From CADEFX01 sp046154585 (GTDB lineage: Bacteria; Pseudomonadota; Alphaproteobacteria; Rhizobiales; Hyphomicrobiaceae): a stretch of DNA of 64,000 nt. Below the pieces are notes generated by a model, which saw only the letters and a list, made by a program, of their open reading frames with translations, made no database searches and was not told where the DNA came from. Position numbers and translations under genes: made by a program. How positions within the stretch are numbered: the first letter of the stretch is position 1; each line of letters starts with the position of its first letter. This document shows, one piece after another, positions 40,523-49,707 of the stretch. Location: the NCBI GenBank assembly GCA_046154585.1, contig JBJXDX010000003.1:1-64000 (forward strand), given 5' to 3'.

Positions 40523-41383
40523 TCAGGTCTCCTCGCCGAAGAAGTCGAGCAGCAGCCGCGTCAGGATTTTGGGTTGCTCTTCGGGAATGAAGTGTCCGCA
40601 ATCGGGGACCACAACGCCCCGCACATTGGTTGCGACGCGCTTCAGGCTGTCCTCTGGCTCCCGCCCCCTGCCACGGCTTTTTGCTCCGCCGATCGCCAGC
40701 ACCGGCATGGTCAGCTTCATGCGAGCGATAATCTCACGGTTGGCCGCTGCATCCTGCGGCAGCGTCCGATAGTAGGAAAAGCCCGCGCGCATCGCGCCAG
40801 GTTGACGGTATGTGCGCAGGTATTCCTGAATCTCGTCCTCTCCGATCGCCGTCGGAAGATAGGAGAACTCGCGGTAGAACCACCTCAAATAGACATCCTC
40901 CCGCCCCTGCATCAGGGCTTCGGGCAGATCCGGCGTCATGTGAAACTGGTGATGCCAGCGGCGGCCGCCCTGCGAGAAGTCACCTCCGTCGCCGGGGATG
41001 ACGACATCGACGATGGCGAGACGGCGAATGGCCTCTGGGTGCTGAGTTGCAAGCGCATAGGCAGTCGGCCCGCCCCAGTCGTGGCCGGCGAGGAAGAACC
41101 GGTCGTGACCGAGCTTGCCATTGACCACCTGCCAGATGTCCCGTGCCACCGTCTGCTTGTCGTAGCCGGTTAGGGGGCGCGAGCTGTCCCCCAGCCCTCG
41201 CATATCCGGAGCAATCACGGTATAGCGCTCGGCGAGCGCCGGCATCACGCGGACCCACTCGAACCACGTCTGCGGCCAGCCGTGTATCAGCACCAGCAGC
41301 GGCCCGCTGCCTGCGGTGACGTAATGCAGAAGCACATCGTCCAGCTCGGCGAAGTGGTGCTCGACTTTGAATTCTCTACTCAT
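40523..41383 (-). CDS. alpha/beta hydrolase, epoxide-hydrolase/dehalogenase-like
   Basis: This 286-residue hydrolase has the oxyanion motif HGWPQTWFEW (34-43) and an aspartate nucleophile, Asp102, in GHDWGGPTAY, which is the epoxide hydrolase and haloalkanoate dehalogenase pattern rather than a serine esterase. The catalytic His264 lies in PDCGHFIPEEQP. A cap domain is present between them, containing YLRWFYREFSYLP. It lies 39 bp downstream of an SDR gene in the TRAP operon. The substrate is unknown. Confidence 0.85.
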   Translation of the reverse strand: MSREFKVEHHFAELDDVLLHYVTAGSGPLLVLIHGWPQTWFEWVRVMPALAERYTVIAPDMRGLGDSSRPLTGYDKQTVARDIWQVVNGKLGHDRFFLAGHDWGGPTAYALATQHPEAIRRLAIVDVVIPGDGGDFSQGGRRWHHQFHMTPDLPEALMQGREDVYLRWFYREFSYLPTAIGEDEIQEYLRTYRQPGAMRAGFSYYRTLPQDAAANREIIARMKLTMPVLAIGGAKSRGRGREPEDSLKRVATNVRGVVVPDCGHFIPEEQPKILTRLLLDFFGEET

Positions 41384-41422
41384 TCAATCCTCTAAAGCGC
41401 TGACGCCTCGTCTGCACCGCCA

Positions 41423-42214
41423 TCACTGCTCCCAGGGCACACCACCAGCATACGTCTTGTAGCTAACCGCGCTCAGCCAACCGGCATCGACCGGCAGCAG
41501 GATGCCCGTGATGGCTGAGGCCTGATCCGAGCACAGAAACGCGATGGCATTGGCGATGTCGCCGGGCTCAGGCAAACGATCGAGCGCATGTACGCTCATG
41601 ATCTTGCCGAGATCGCGATGGCCGCTCTCGACTTTGGCTCGGAGCGGTGGCGTCATCACATAGGTCGGCGCCACGCTGTTGACGCGAATGCCGTGCCGGC
41701 CGAGCTCGACCGCCAGCAATTGCGTCAGGCGCTGGATGGCGGCCTTGCCGGGGTTGTAGGCCGGAAGCGGCAGCGGCAGATAACTGTTGATCGACCCGAG
41801 TGTGACGATGGCGCCTTGCTTGCGCTCGATCATCTGCCTCCCAAAGGCGCGGCACGTATGCACAGTGCCATGGTAGTTAACCTGCCACATCCGGTCGTGG
41901 GCAGCCATGTCCATATCCATGATGCCTTCAGTATTTGGAATGAGCGCAGCGGACGTGACCAGAACGCGCGCCGGCCCCAGTTGCTTCTCCACCTCGGCCG
42001 CAACCCGATCCACATCGGAGGCATCCGCGACATCGCAAGCGAAGAACTTCGCGGTCGTACCGCCTGCCGAGATCGAAGCAGCGACCTCCTCACCGCGTGT
42101 TTTGTTCATATCAACGAGCGCGACGGTGTGCCCGTCCGCCGCGAACCGCCGCGCCGTCGCTTCGCCGATGCCGCTGGCTCCGCCCGTGACGACGGCGATC
42201 TGTTTTTCAGTCAT
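41423..42214 (-). CDS. short-chain dehydrogenase/reductase
   Basis: This 263-residue classical SDR has a coenzyme loop T10-GGASGIG, the NAD-preferring acidic residue in ALVDMN, and the active site Tyr153-x3-Lys157 in PAYNPGKAAIQ with Ser141 upstream. The C-terminal region SAITGILLPVDAGWLSAV is standard. It would oxidise a hydroxy group of the compound imported by the TRAP system encoded just upstream (13-bp gap after the large permease). Confidence 0.88.
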   Translation of the reverse strand: MTEKQIAVVTGGASGIGEATARRFAADGHTVALVDMNKTRGEEVAASISAGGTTAKFFACDVADASDVDRVAAEVEKQLGPARVLVTSAALIPNTEGIMDMDMAAHDRMWQVNYHGTVHTCRAFGRQMIERKQGAIVTLGSINSYLPLPLPAYNPGKAAIQRLTQLLAVELGRHGIRVNSVAPTYVMTPPLRAKVESGHRDLGKIMSVHALDRLPEPGDIANAIAFLCSDQASAITGILLPVDAGWLSAVSYKTYAGGVPWEQ

Positions 42215-42227
42215 GTCGATTACAGTC

Positions 42228-43547
42228 CTATCTGAGAAATTCCGGAGAGATCAGGCTTGGCAGAAGCAGCGAGACCTTCGGCCATACGATGACCAAGGCC
42301 AGGACGAGGAACATCGGAATGAGCATGATTCCGGTGTCCTTGATCGCGTCCCGCATGCGCATGCCGGCAATCGAGCAGGCTATCATCAGGCAAAGCCCGT
42401 ATGGCGGCGTCACGAGCCCGAATGCCAGAGAGACGATGCCGATCATGGCGAAATGCACGGGATCCATCGACACGGCCTTGGACAGCGGCTCCAGGATCGG
42501 AGCGCAGATGATGATAGCCGGGATGGCATCCAGGAAGCAGCCGACGACGAGGAAGACCAAGGCGATGAAAAAACCGGTCGCCGCAAATCCCATGCCCCAG
42601 GCCGACACGCCGGTGAGAATGGCTTCGGGAATCTTGTAGTAGGCCAGCAACCAGCCGAACGTGCTCGCGGTGCCCACGCAGAACAAGGCGATGCCGGCCA
42701 GCTTGCCCGTGTCGAGAAGCGCGCGGTAAAGGCCGCCGAGGTCCATTTCGCGATAGACAATGAGGGATAATACCGCTGCATAAAGCACGGCAATGCACGC
42801 CGACTCGGTCGCGGTGAACCAGCCGAAGATTTTGCCGCCAATGATGATGCCGGGAGTCATCAAGGCCGGGATGGCGACCCACGTGGCGCACACGAGCTCG
42901 CGCCACGACGAACGCGCATAGGTGGGATAGCCGCGTGCCTTGGCGTACGCGTGCACCGTCGCCATCTGCGCCACGGCGATCAGCAGGCCCGGCAGAATAC
43001 CCGCCAGGAACAGGGCTCCGATCGACACCGTGAGAATTCCACCCCAGACAATCATGAGAATCGAGGGCGGGATGATCACCGCAAGCACCGCCGAAACGGC
43101 TGTAATCGCCACGGAGAAGCTGTCGTCGTAACCTTCCTTGCGCTGCGCATCGATGAAGATCTTGGACTGGCTTGCCGCATCCGCTGTCGACGATCCCGAA
43201 ATGCCGGCGAAGAAGATCGACAGCACGACGTTGATCTGCGCCAGTCCTCCCGGGAAGTGCCCCACCATGGTGCGCGAGAGCTTGAGCAATCGGTCCGTTG
43301 TGCCGCCCACGTTCATCAGATTGGCGGTCAGCAGGAAGAACGGCACTGCCAGCAGAATGAAGGAGTTGTAGGCGTTGAACGTTTCCTGCATCAGCGTCAT
43401 CGTGTCCAGCCGCGGCTCGATGACGAGAATGGGCAGACACGCGAGGCCGAGAGCGAAGGCGACAGGCACGCGAAGCACAAGCAGGAGAAAGAACAGCCCG
43501 AACAGGATCAGCGCCGCAGACCCGGGCGACAATACAGCACCGCTCAT
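42228..43547 (-). CDS. TRAP transporter large permease (DctM type)
   Basis: This 439-residue membrane protein has the DctM family layout of about 12 helices, with the conserved stretches FLLTANLMNVGGTTDRL, VLSIFFAGISGSSTADAAS, IPPSILMIVWG and a second repeat VFLVVGCFLDAIPAIIICAPI. It forms the ion-coupled translocation channel with the small permease, whose gene overlaps by four bases (ATGA). Transport is expected to be Na+-driven. Substrate identity would be set by the binding protein at 45051. Confidence 0.92.
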   Translation of the reverse strand: MSGAVLSPGSAALILFGLFFLLLVLRVPVAFALGLACLPILVIEPRLDTMTLMQETFNAYNSFILLAVPFFLLTANLMNVGGTTDRLLKLSRTMVGHFPGGLAQINVVLSIFFAGISGSSTADAASQSKIFIDAQRKEGYDDSFSVAITAVSAVLAVIIPPSILMIVWGGILTVSIGALFLAGILPGLLIAVAQMATVHAYAKARGYPTYARSSWRELVCATWVAIPALMTPGIIIGGKIFGWFTATESACIAVLYAAVLSLIVYREMDLGGLYRALLDTGKLAGIALFCVGTASTFGWLLAYYKIPEAILTGVSAWGMGFAATGFFIALVFLVVGCFLDAIPAIIICAPILEPLSKAVSMDPVHFAMIGIVSLAFGLVTPPYGLCLMIACSIAGMRMRDAIKDTGIMLIPMFLVLALVIVWPKVSLLLPSLISPEFLR

Positions 43548-44056
43548 GCCGTTTTCCCCCGAATGATCGCCAGATCATTCGCCATCTGCTCACCGAGAAA
43601 CACAATCCAAGTGACGCCGGTCGCGGGCCACGCGACATGGATGAGCCATAACGGCAGATCGGCAAGCTCGGACGTCCGGTTCCACGCAAATCGCGTGAAC
43701 TCAATCCCCGCCCACACGAACACCAGCGCGGCGGCCAGCACCCCGATACGGGATAGGAGGCGAACGGCAGCCTCGGATCTGGCGCCGAGGCGCGGCCAGA
43801 CGTCCACCTCGAAATGTGTCGACTCGCGCACGCCGATCATGGCGCCGATCATGATCGTCCATATGAACAGGAAGCGTGCCATCTCCTCGGTCCAGATGTA
43901 GGAGGGGATCAGGGCGGTGTAGCGGGAGAAGATCTGCAAACTGACCGGAAGCACGAGAATGCCGACGGAGAACACTAGCACCATCTCAAGCAGCCTGGCA
44001 TAAGCGGCCGTAAACTGCTGCCACAGAGTGAGATGCGGCACACTTGGTTCAGCCAT
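43544..44056 (-). CDS. TRAP transporter small permease (DctQ type)
   Basis: This 170-residue protein has four hydrophobic segments. It includes the DctQ-family features SRYTALIPSYIWTEEMARFLFIW and IGVRESTHFEVDVWP, with the conserved acidic and tryptophan residues. It overlaps the large permease gene by four bases and starts 10 bp after the alpha/beta hydrolase gene. Confidence 0.9.
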   Translation of the reverse strand: MAEPSVPHLTLWQQFTAAYARLLEMVLVFSVGILVLPVSLQIFSRYTALIPSYIWTEEMARFLFIWTIMIGAMIGVRESTHFEVDVWPRLGARSEAAVRLLSRIGVLAAALVFVWAGIEFTRFAWNRTSELADLPLWLIHVAWPATGVTWIVFLGEQMANDLAIIRGKTA

Positions 44057-44066
44057 ACTCCCCTCC

Positions 44067-44975
44067 CTAGGTGACCGGCGGCACAGGTTGCCCGGCGAGG
44101 AATGGCTGCACTGTCTGCATGAAAGAATCCAGGCGATCGTGGTGCACCCAGTGTCCCGCGCGTTCGAACGACACGACTTGCGCCTGCCCGTCCTTGAAAT
44201 GCCTCAGCCGGCCGTCTTCCGCTGGATTGGACGCCCAGCTTTCCTTGCCGTAGATCAGCAGCGTCGGACACGTGATGTGGGACCACAGCTCCTCGACATT
44301 CGCTTGCGGCATGTCGTAAGGCGGCCACAAGCGCACATAATTGTCGAACTTCCAGCTGTAGGTGCCGTCTTCATTCTGATTGACGCCATGCTGCGTCAAG
44401 TGCCGCGCCTGCTCCGGCGACAGGTGCTTGTTCTCCTCCTGCATCCGCTTGAAAGCATCCTCGATCGAGGCGTAGCGGCGCGGCAGACGGCCCGCGAGCG
44501 CCCGCTGCTCCTCGATCCAGCTGCGCATGCGCTCGTCGATGGGCTTCTTCCCGCGATCGCGCAAAATCTGCGGTGAAAGTCCCAGCCCCTCGATGGCGAC
44601 GAGCCGTTTGACGTTGTCGGGATAGATCCCGGCATATCGCAATGCGATGCTACCCCCGAGGGAGTGCGCAACAATGGTCACCGGCGCGAGCTTCAACTGG
44701 TGGACGAGTTGGGCCAGGTCGTAAATGTATCCGGCCATGCCGTAGTTGGCGCTGGCCGACCATTGGCTGTCGCCATGTCCGCGCAAGTCCGGCGCGATGA
44801 TATGCCAATCCTTGCGTAGCCGGTCCGCGACCCAATCCCAATTCCGGCAATGATCTCGGCCACCATGCACGAGGAGAAGCGGTGGGGCATCGTGATTGCC
44901 CCAATCCACATAGTGGAGTCGAAGGCGCTGGGAGAAGTAGACGCGGGACGTGGGGCCAGGTGCGCCGTCGATCAT
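44067..44975 (-). CDS. alpha/beta hydrolase (serine esterase type)
   Basis: This 302-residue cytoplasmic hydrolase has the oxyanion-hole motif LLVHGGRDHCRNWD (34-47) and nucleophile Ser105 in VAHSLGGSI. The catalytic His is in ERAGHWVHHDRLD near residue 277, with an acid near LLIYGKESWA. Its gene sits between those of the TRAP binding protein and the small permease, so an ester or lactone of the transported compound is a likely substrate. The ATG has AGGA upstream. Confidence 0.87.
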   Translation of the reverse strand: MIDGAPGPTSRVYFSQRLRLHYVDWGNHDAPPLLLVHGGRDHCRNWDWVADRLRKDWHIIAPDLRGHGDSQWSASANYGMAGYIYDLAQLVHQLKLAPVTIVAHSLGGSIALRYAGIYPDNVKRLVAIEGLGLSPQILRDRGKKPIDERMRSWIEEQRALAGRLPRRYASIEDAFKRMQEENKHLSPEQARHLTQHGVNQNEDGTYSWKFDNYVRLWPPYDMPQANVEELWSHITCPTLLIYGKESWASNPAEDGRLRHFKDGQAQVVSFERAGHWVHHDRLDSFMQTVQPFLAGQPVPPVT

Positions 44976-45001
44976 TTATCCTGCCTTGACTAGAACATGC
45001 G

Positions 45002-45027
45002 GGGAGACGGCCCATGGGCCGTCTCCC
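45002..45027 (-). terminator. strong hairpin after the TRAP binding-protein gene
   Basis: Twelve-base perfect arms GGGAGACGGCCC/GGGCCGTCTCCC with a two-base loop lie 23 bases after the binding-protein stop. No T-run follows on the minus strand, so it is more likely an mRNA-stabilising or attenuating hairpin that keeps binding-protein levels above those of the downstream genes. Confidence 0.6.
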
Positions 45028-45050
45028 GCAATGGACCTCAGCGCAAAGCG

Positions 45051-46046
45051 CTATTTGATGGCGTTGATCTTTTGCAGGATGCCGTCCGCGCCAATCTCCT
45101 TGGCGTAGGCTTCCATGACCGGATCGACGCGCTTCTTCATCTCGTCCCGCCCAGCGAACGGGATACGCTTGAGCTTACCTGCCTTTTCGAGGGCGACGAG
45201 CTTTTCCTCATCCTCCGAGCTCTCGACCTTGCGGCCATATGCCCCCGCTTCCTTGCCAGCCTTTAAAACGGCATCCTGCAGCTCCTTCGGCAACGCCTTG
45301 AATGTCTTGGCCGAGAAACAAATGGGCCGAATGGTGATTGCATGCTGCGTCATGGCGAGGTTCGGCGCCACTTCGTAGAACTTCATCGATTCGACGCCGG
45401 CCGCCTCATTCTCGCCCGCGCTGATGACGTTGTTCTGAATGGCGTTGTAGACCTCGTTGTAGGCAATGACGGTGGGCGACATGCCAGCCGCTTGGAACGT
45501 TTTCGACCAGATCGGAGCACCCTGCACGCGTACTTTCAGCCCCTTGATGTCTTCCAGAGAGGCCATCGGCTTGTTGATGAAGATGTTACGCGTGCCGCCG
45601 CCAGCATAGCCGATCAGCATGACCTCGGCTTTTTGCGCAATCTCGTCCGCGACTGGATTCAGGATGTCCGCATCGAGCACCTTGTTCCAGTGATCGAGGT
45701 CGCGGAACAGGAACGGCGCATCGATAAAGGGGGCCGCCTTGGAAAACGTCGACATATGTGCGGGCGAGACGATGCCATAGTCGACCGCTTTGCCCTGGGC
45801 CATGTACTCAAAATACTGCTTTTCCAAGCCGAGCGACGAATTCTTGTGCAGCGTAAAATTCACCGGCTTGCCGTAATATTGCTTCACCAGTTCTTCGAAT
45901 TTTACCAGGGCCTTGGTGAAGGCATGGTCATCGTTGAACTGTACCGCTCCATTCAAAGTCAAAGTTTGCGCCTGCGCGCTGCCAAAGCTCAGGATTGCAC
46001 CCAGCGACGTCAAAAAAAACGGCTGCAGGAAGCGCCTTCCAATCAT
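45051..46046 (-). CDS. TRAP transporter periplasmic binding protein (DctP type)
   Basis: This 331-residue protein has a signal peptide (about 1-27, ending GSAQAQ). The DctP-family features include YMAQGKAVDYGIVSPAHMS, a central strand GLKVRVQGAPIWSKTFQAAG containing the conserved arginine that binds the substrate carboxylate, and VYNAIQNNVISAGENE. The ATG at 46046 has GGAGGAGA eight bases upstream; the frame extends 12 codons further without support. It is the first gene of the operon. Substrates of this family are usually carboxylates. Confidence 0.9.
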   Translation of the reverse strand: MIGRRFLQPFFLTSLGAILSFGSAQAQTLTLNGAVQFNDDHAFTKALVKFEELVKQYYGKPVNFTLHKNSSLGLEKQYFEYMAQGKAVDYGIVSPAHMSTFSKAAPFIDAPFLFRDLDHWNKVLDADILNPVADEIAQKAEVMLIGYAGGGTRNIFINKPMASLEDIKGLKVRVQGAPIWSKTFQAAGMSPTVIAYNEVYNAIQNNVISAGENEAAGVESMKFYEVAPNLAMTQHAITIRPICFSAKTFKALPKELQDAVLKAGKEAGAYGRKVESSEDEEKLVALEKAGKLKRIPFAGRDEMKKRVDPVMEAYAKEIGADGILQKINAIK

Positions 46047-46100
46047 GACCCGTCTCCTCCACGAATGTTCAACAGGAACCATTCAGACTGATTGTTTTTG

Positions 46101-46117
46101 CCGTCTCCCGGAGACGG
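46101..46117. promoter_or_regulatory. 17-bp palindrome upstream of the TRAP operon
   Basis: CCGTCTCC and GGAGACGG flank a single C, forming a perfect palindrome 55 bases upstream of the binding-protein ATG and in the divergent gap before hrpB. It could be an operator. The same eight-base word recurs in the hairpin after the binding-protein gene. Confidence 0.45.
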
Positions 46118-46253
46118 GAGCACAAACTTAGCGTATGCCCGGCTGCCGGGATAGCGGGCCATCGCACGGTAAATCCAAGCCTCCACCCCGCGCACCCATG
46201 GCGCGTTTCGCCGGGCTGGCCGCCGGCGACGATCTCCGCTAGGGATCGGCGCC

Positions 46254-48731
46254 ATGCACGCGATCAACCCTTTGCCGGTAGACTCTGTCCTGGCCGACCT
46301 CAAGGCCGCGCTGACGGGCGGGACGTCGGCTGTTCTCGTGGCGCCGCCCGGGGCCGGCAAGACGACACGTGTCCCCTCAGCTCTTCTGGGCGAGGCCTGG
46401 CTCGGCACGGGCAAGATCCTGGTTCTCGAACCGCGGCGGATCGCGGCCCGGGCTGCAGCCGAGTACACAGCGCGGCTTCTGGGCGATCGGCTCGGCGGCA
46501 CGATCGGGCTGCGGACCCGCCTCGCCACTAGGGTGGGACCGGATACGCGAATCGAGTTCGTGACCGAAGGTATCTTCACCCGCCTCATTCTAGATGATCC
46601 GGCGCTTGCGGGGATAGGCGCCGTCATCTTCGACGAGTTTCATGAGCGGTCGATCGACGCCGACTTCGGGCTGGCCCTGGCGCTGGACGCGCGCGGAGCC
46701 CTCAGACCGGATCTGCGCATCCTCGTCATGTCGGCCACGCTCAAATCCAGTGCCGTGGCAACGCTTCTCGGAAACGTTCCGATTATCAAATCCGAGGGGC
46801 GCGCCTTTCCGATCGACACGCGATACCTCGGCCGCAGTCCCCATGCGCGTATCGAACGTCAAATGAGCGACGCGATCCTGGACGCGCTGCGCGCTGACAC
46901 CGGCTCAATCCTCGCATTCCTGCCGGGGCAGGCGGAAATCCGTCGGGTTGCCACGCTATTGGAGGCAGAACTCACGCGGCCTGATATTTCCATCGTCGCG
47001 CTGCACGGCGGGCTCGATCAGAAGATGCAGAGCGAAGCCATCTCCCCCGCTCGAACGGGCCACCGAAAGGTCGTCCTTGCGACCTCCGTCGCCGAGACGT
47101 CGATCACGATCGAAGGCGTTCGCATCGTCATCGATTGCGGGCTGCAGCGGCTCCCCCGCTACGATCCCGAAGCGGGCATTACGCGCCTCGAAACCGTTCG
47201 CGTCAGCCGCGCCTCCGCGGACCAGCGGCGGGGCCGGGCCGGGCGGACGGAACCGGGCGTCTGCTACCGCCTGTGGTCGGAGCCCGAAACCCTTGGCCTG
47301 CTGCCTTTCACGCCGCCTGAGATCCGCTCGGCCGATCTGGCGACTTTGCTCCTGGACTGCGCTGCGTGGGGCGAGACGAACGTCCGGCGTCTCGCGTGGC
47401 TCGACCCGCCGCCGCAATCGGCCCTCGATGCAGCCCGCACGCACCTGCAGGAGATCGGCGCTCTCGACAACGACGGCCGCATCACTGCAATGGGACGCCG
47501 CCTGCGCGCGCTGCCGATGCCGCCGCGGCTCGCTCGCATGGTGCTGATCGCGGCAGAGCACGGCTCTGCAGACCAGGCGGCAGAGCTCGCCGCCTTGCTC
47601 GTCGAGCGGAACCTCGGCGGAACTGACGCAGATATCGAAGTGCGTCTCGCAAACTTCAGGCGTGAACGCTCGCAGCGCGCGGATGGCATGCGGCGCATGG
47701 CCGATCGATGGGCGAGGGATGCCCGCAACACCACTGCGCCTGCCGGCGACGTTCTGTCGACCGCATCCCTTGTCGCCTTGGCCTACCCGCAGCGCGTCGC
47801 CAAGGCGCGCGGCGAACGCGGCCGCTTCCTTCTCGCCAACGGCCGCGCCGCCCAGCTCGACCCCACCGACCCGCTTGCCCGATCGCCCTACCTGATGGTG
47901 GCCGAGCTATCCGGCACCGCTGCCAACGCCCGTATTCTTCTGGCTGCCGCCGCGTCGGAGACCGACGTCCTCATCGCGGCCGGCGACCGCATCGCCGAGC
48001 AGGAGGATGTCTCCTTCGACAAGGAAGCGGCAGCCGTTCGCTCCCGCGCCGTCCGCCGGCTTGGAGCCATTGAGCTTTCGAACGACCCCCGACCCGCGAA
48101 AGGGGACGAGAGCACCGCCCGCGCGCTCGCACGCGGCGTCGCGTCGCTGGGCCTTGACCGACTTCCATGGAGCAAGGCTCAACTGCAACTCCGGCACCGC
48201 GTCGGGTTTCTCCGCAAAACCCAGGCCCTGCTATCTTCCACCTTGCCCGATCTGACCAACGAGGCGCTTGCAGCCACCATCGAGAACTGGCTCGCGCCAT
48301 TTCTCTTCGGGCAGACGCGGCTCGCCGATATTTCTGCCGACGATCTCGGGAACGCTCTGGACAACCTCATCCCGTGGGACGTGAAGCGCCAGATCGATGC
48401 CGAGATGCCGACACATTTCGAAGCCCCCACGGGAAACCGCCATCTCATCGACTACGACAGCGAGCATGCGCCGGCCGTATCCCTCCGCGTGCAGGAGTTG
48501 TTCGGCTGCCAGCAACATCCCGCGATCGCTCATGGCCGCCTGCCGCTGACGCTGATGCTGCTCGCTCCATCCGGTCGGCCGCTGCAGATCACACGCGACT
48601 TGCCGGGCTTCTGGAGCGGGTCCTGGGCCGACGTCAGAAGCGAGATGCGCGGCCGCTATCCGAAGCATCCCTGGCCCGACGATCCCGCGCACGCCGCACC
48701 GACCGCGCGCGCCAAGCCCAGGCCGCGCTGA
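46254..48731 (+). CDS. hrpB: ATP-dependent RNA helicase HrpB
   Basis: This 825-residue DEAH-type helicase has Walker A APPGAGKTT (about 30-38), motif II DEFHERS (the HrpB form of DEAH), SATL, TSVAETSITIEGVRIVIDCG and motif VI QRRGRAGRTEPG in order. The HrpB-specific C-terminal domain ends with the typical KYPKHPWPDDP-like segment (RYPKHPWPDDPAHAAP). It starts at ATG 46254, divergent from the TRAP operon. The cellular role of HrpB is poorly defined. Confidence 0.93.
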   Translation: MHAINPLPVDSVLADLKAALTGGTSAVLVAPPGAGKTTRVPSALLGEAWLGTGKILVLEPRRIAARAAAEYTARLLGDRLGGTIGLRTRLATRVGPDTRIEFVTEGIFTRLILDDPALAGIGAVIFDEFHERSIDADFGLALALDARGALRPDLRILVMSATLKSSAVATLLGNVPIIKSEGRAFPIDTRYLGRSPHARIERQMSDAILDALRADTGSILAFLPGQAEIRRVATLLEAELTRPDISIVALHGGLDQKMQSEAISPARTGHRKVVLATSVAETSITIEGVRIVIDCGLQRLPRYDPEAGITRLETVRVSRASADQRRGRAGRTEPGVCYRLWSEPETLGLLPFTPPEIRSADLATLLLDCAAWGETNVRRLAWLDPPPQSALDAARTHLQEIGALDNDGRITAMGRRLRALPMPPRLARMVLIAAEHGSADQAAELAALLVERNLGGTDADIEVRLANFRRERSQRADGMRRMADRWARDARNTTAPAGDVLSTASLVALAYPQRVAKARGERGRFLLANGRAAQLDPTDPLARSPYLMVAELSGTAANARILLAAAASETDVLIAAGDRIAEQEDVSFDKEAAAVRSRAVRRLGAIELSNDPRPAKGDESTARALARGVASLGLDRLPWSKAQLQLRHRVGFLRKTQALLSSTLPDLTNEALAATIENWLAPFLFGQTRLADISADDLGNALDNLIPWDVKRQIDAEMPTHFEAPTGNRHLIDYDSEHAPAVSLRVQELFGCQQHPAIAHGRLPLTLMLLAPSGRPLQITRDLPGFWSGSWADVRSEMRGRYPKHPWPDDPAHAAPTARAKPRPR

Positions 48732-48811
48732 CCGCATTGTGCTTGCATGACAGGCGCGAATGCGCAGACTCAACGTAACACCCCCCTCCAAACATTCGGG
48801 AGAAACAACCA

Positions 48812-49696
48812 ATGGCCGAGCCGATCAGCATCGAGTTCACGCGCTTCTCCGCATTCTACAGCCCCCTGATCGCCACCATCGCCGGCGGGTTCCTCAAGGA
48901 GGAAGGCTTCGAGCCCAAATACGCCATCTCGCCTCCCGGAAAATCGGCCATTGCCGGCCTCGTCGACGGCACCGTGCATGTTGCTCAGTCCGCCATCTCG
49001 CAAGGCTTCGGGCCGCTGGAGAAAGGCGAGAAGCCGCCCGCCCTGCACTTCGCGCAGATCAACGAGAAGGATGGATTCTTCATCACAGCGCGCACGCCAG
49101 ATTCTAACTTCACCTGGGACAAGCTCACGAAAAGCCCCATCTTGGTTGACCACGGCGGCCAGCCGCTCGCCATGTTCAAGTATGCCTGTCACAAGATGGG
49201 TGTGGATTTCAGCAATGTGAAAGCGGTGAATGTCCCCTCCGACAAGATGGATGCGGCCTTCCGCGCTGGCGAAGGCGCGTACATCCATCAGCAGGGCCCG
49301 GCTCCACAGCAGCTCGAGCACGACGGCGTCGGCCACATCGTCGCCTCGGTCGGCAATGCCATCGGCCCGGTCGCATTCTCGAGCCTTGCCGCCACGCGCG
49401 ACTGGCTGAAGACGGATTCCGCCAAGCGCTTCATGCGCGCCTATCGCAAGGCCCGCAACTGGATCATCACAACGCCCGCCACCGAGATTGCCAAGGCGGA
49501 GGCGAGCTTCTTCCCGAAGATCCATCAGGACGTATTGGCGTCCACCATCGCCACGTATCAGAAGCTCGGCAACTGGACGCCGCACGTCGAGATCACGCGC
49601 CCTGCCTTCGAGGCTGCTCTCGACGTCTTCCAGAACTCCGGCGGCATTACGAAACGTCACGCCTACGAGGACATTATCGCCTCTCCGCCGGCCTAG
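48812..49696 (+). CDS. NMT1/SsuA-type binding protein without signal peptide
   Basis: This 294-residue protein has the type II periplasmic-binding fold of the NMT1/THI5-SsuA group: FTRFSAFYSPLIATIAGGFLKEEG, AISPPGKSAIAGLVDGTVHVAQS and PILVDHGGQPLAMFKYACHKMGV. The sequence begins MAEPISIEF without any hydrophobic leader, and no upstream start would add one. It has no ABC permease or ATPase gene nearby. It could be a cytoplasmic enzyme or sensor related to thiamine-precursor proteins rather than a transport receptor. Confidence 0.75.
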   Translation: MAEPISIEFTRFSAFYSPLIATIAGGFLKEEGFEPKYAISPPGKSAIAGLVDGTVHVAQSAISQGFGPLEKGEKPPALHFAQINEKDGFFITARTPDSNFTWDKLTKSPILVDHGGQPLAMFKYACHKMGVDFSNVKAVNVPSDKMDAAFRAGEGAYIHQQGPAPQQLEHDGVGHIVASVGNAIGPVAFSSLAATRDWLKTDSAKRFMRAYRKARNWIITTPATEIAKAEASFFPKIHQDVLASTIATYQKLGNWTPHVEITRPAFEAALDVFQNSGGITKRHAYEDIIASPPA

Positions 49697-49707
49697 CTCG
49701 ATCCCTC

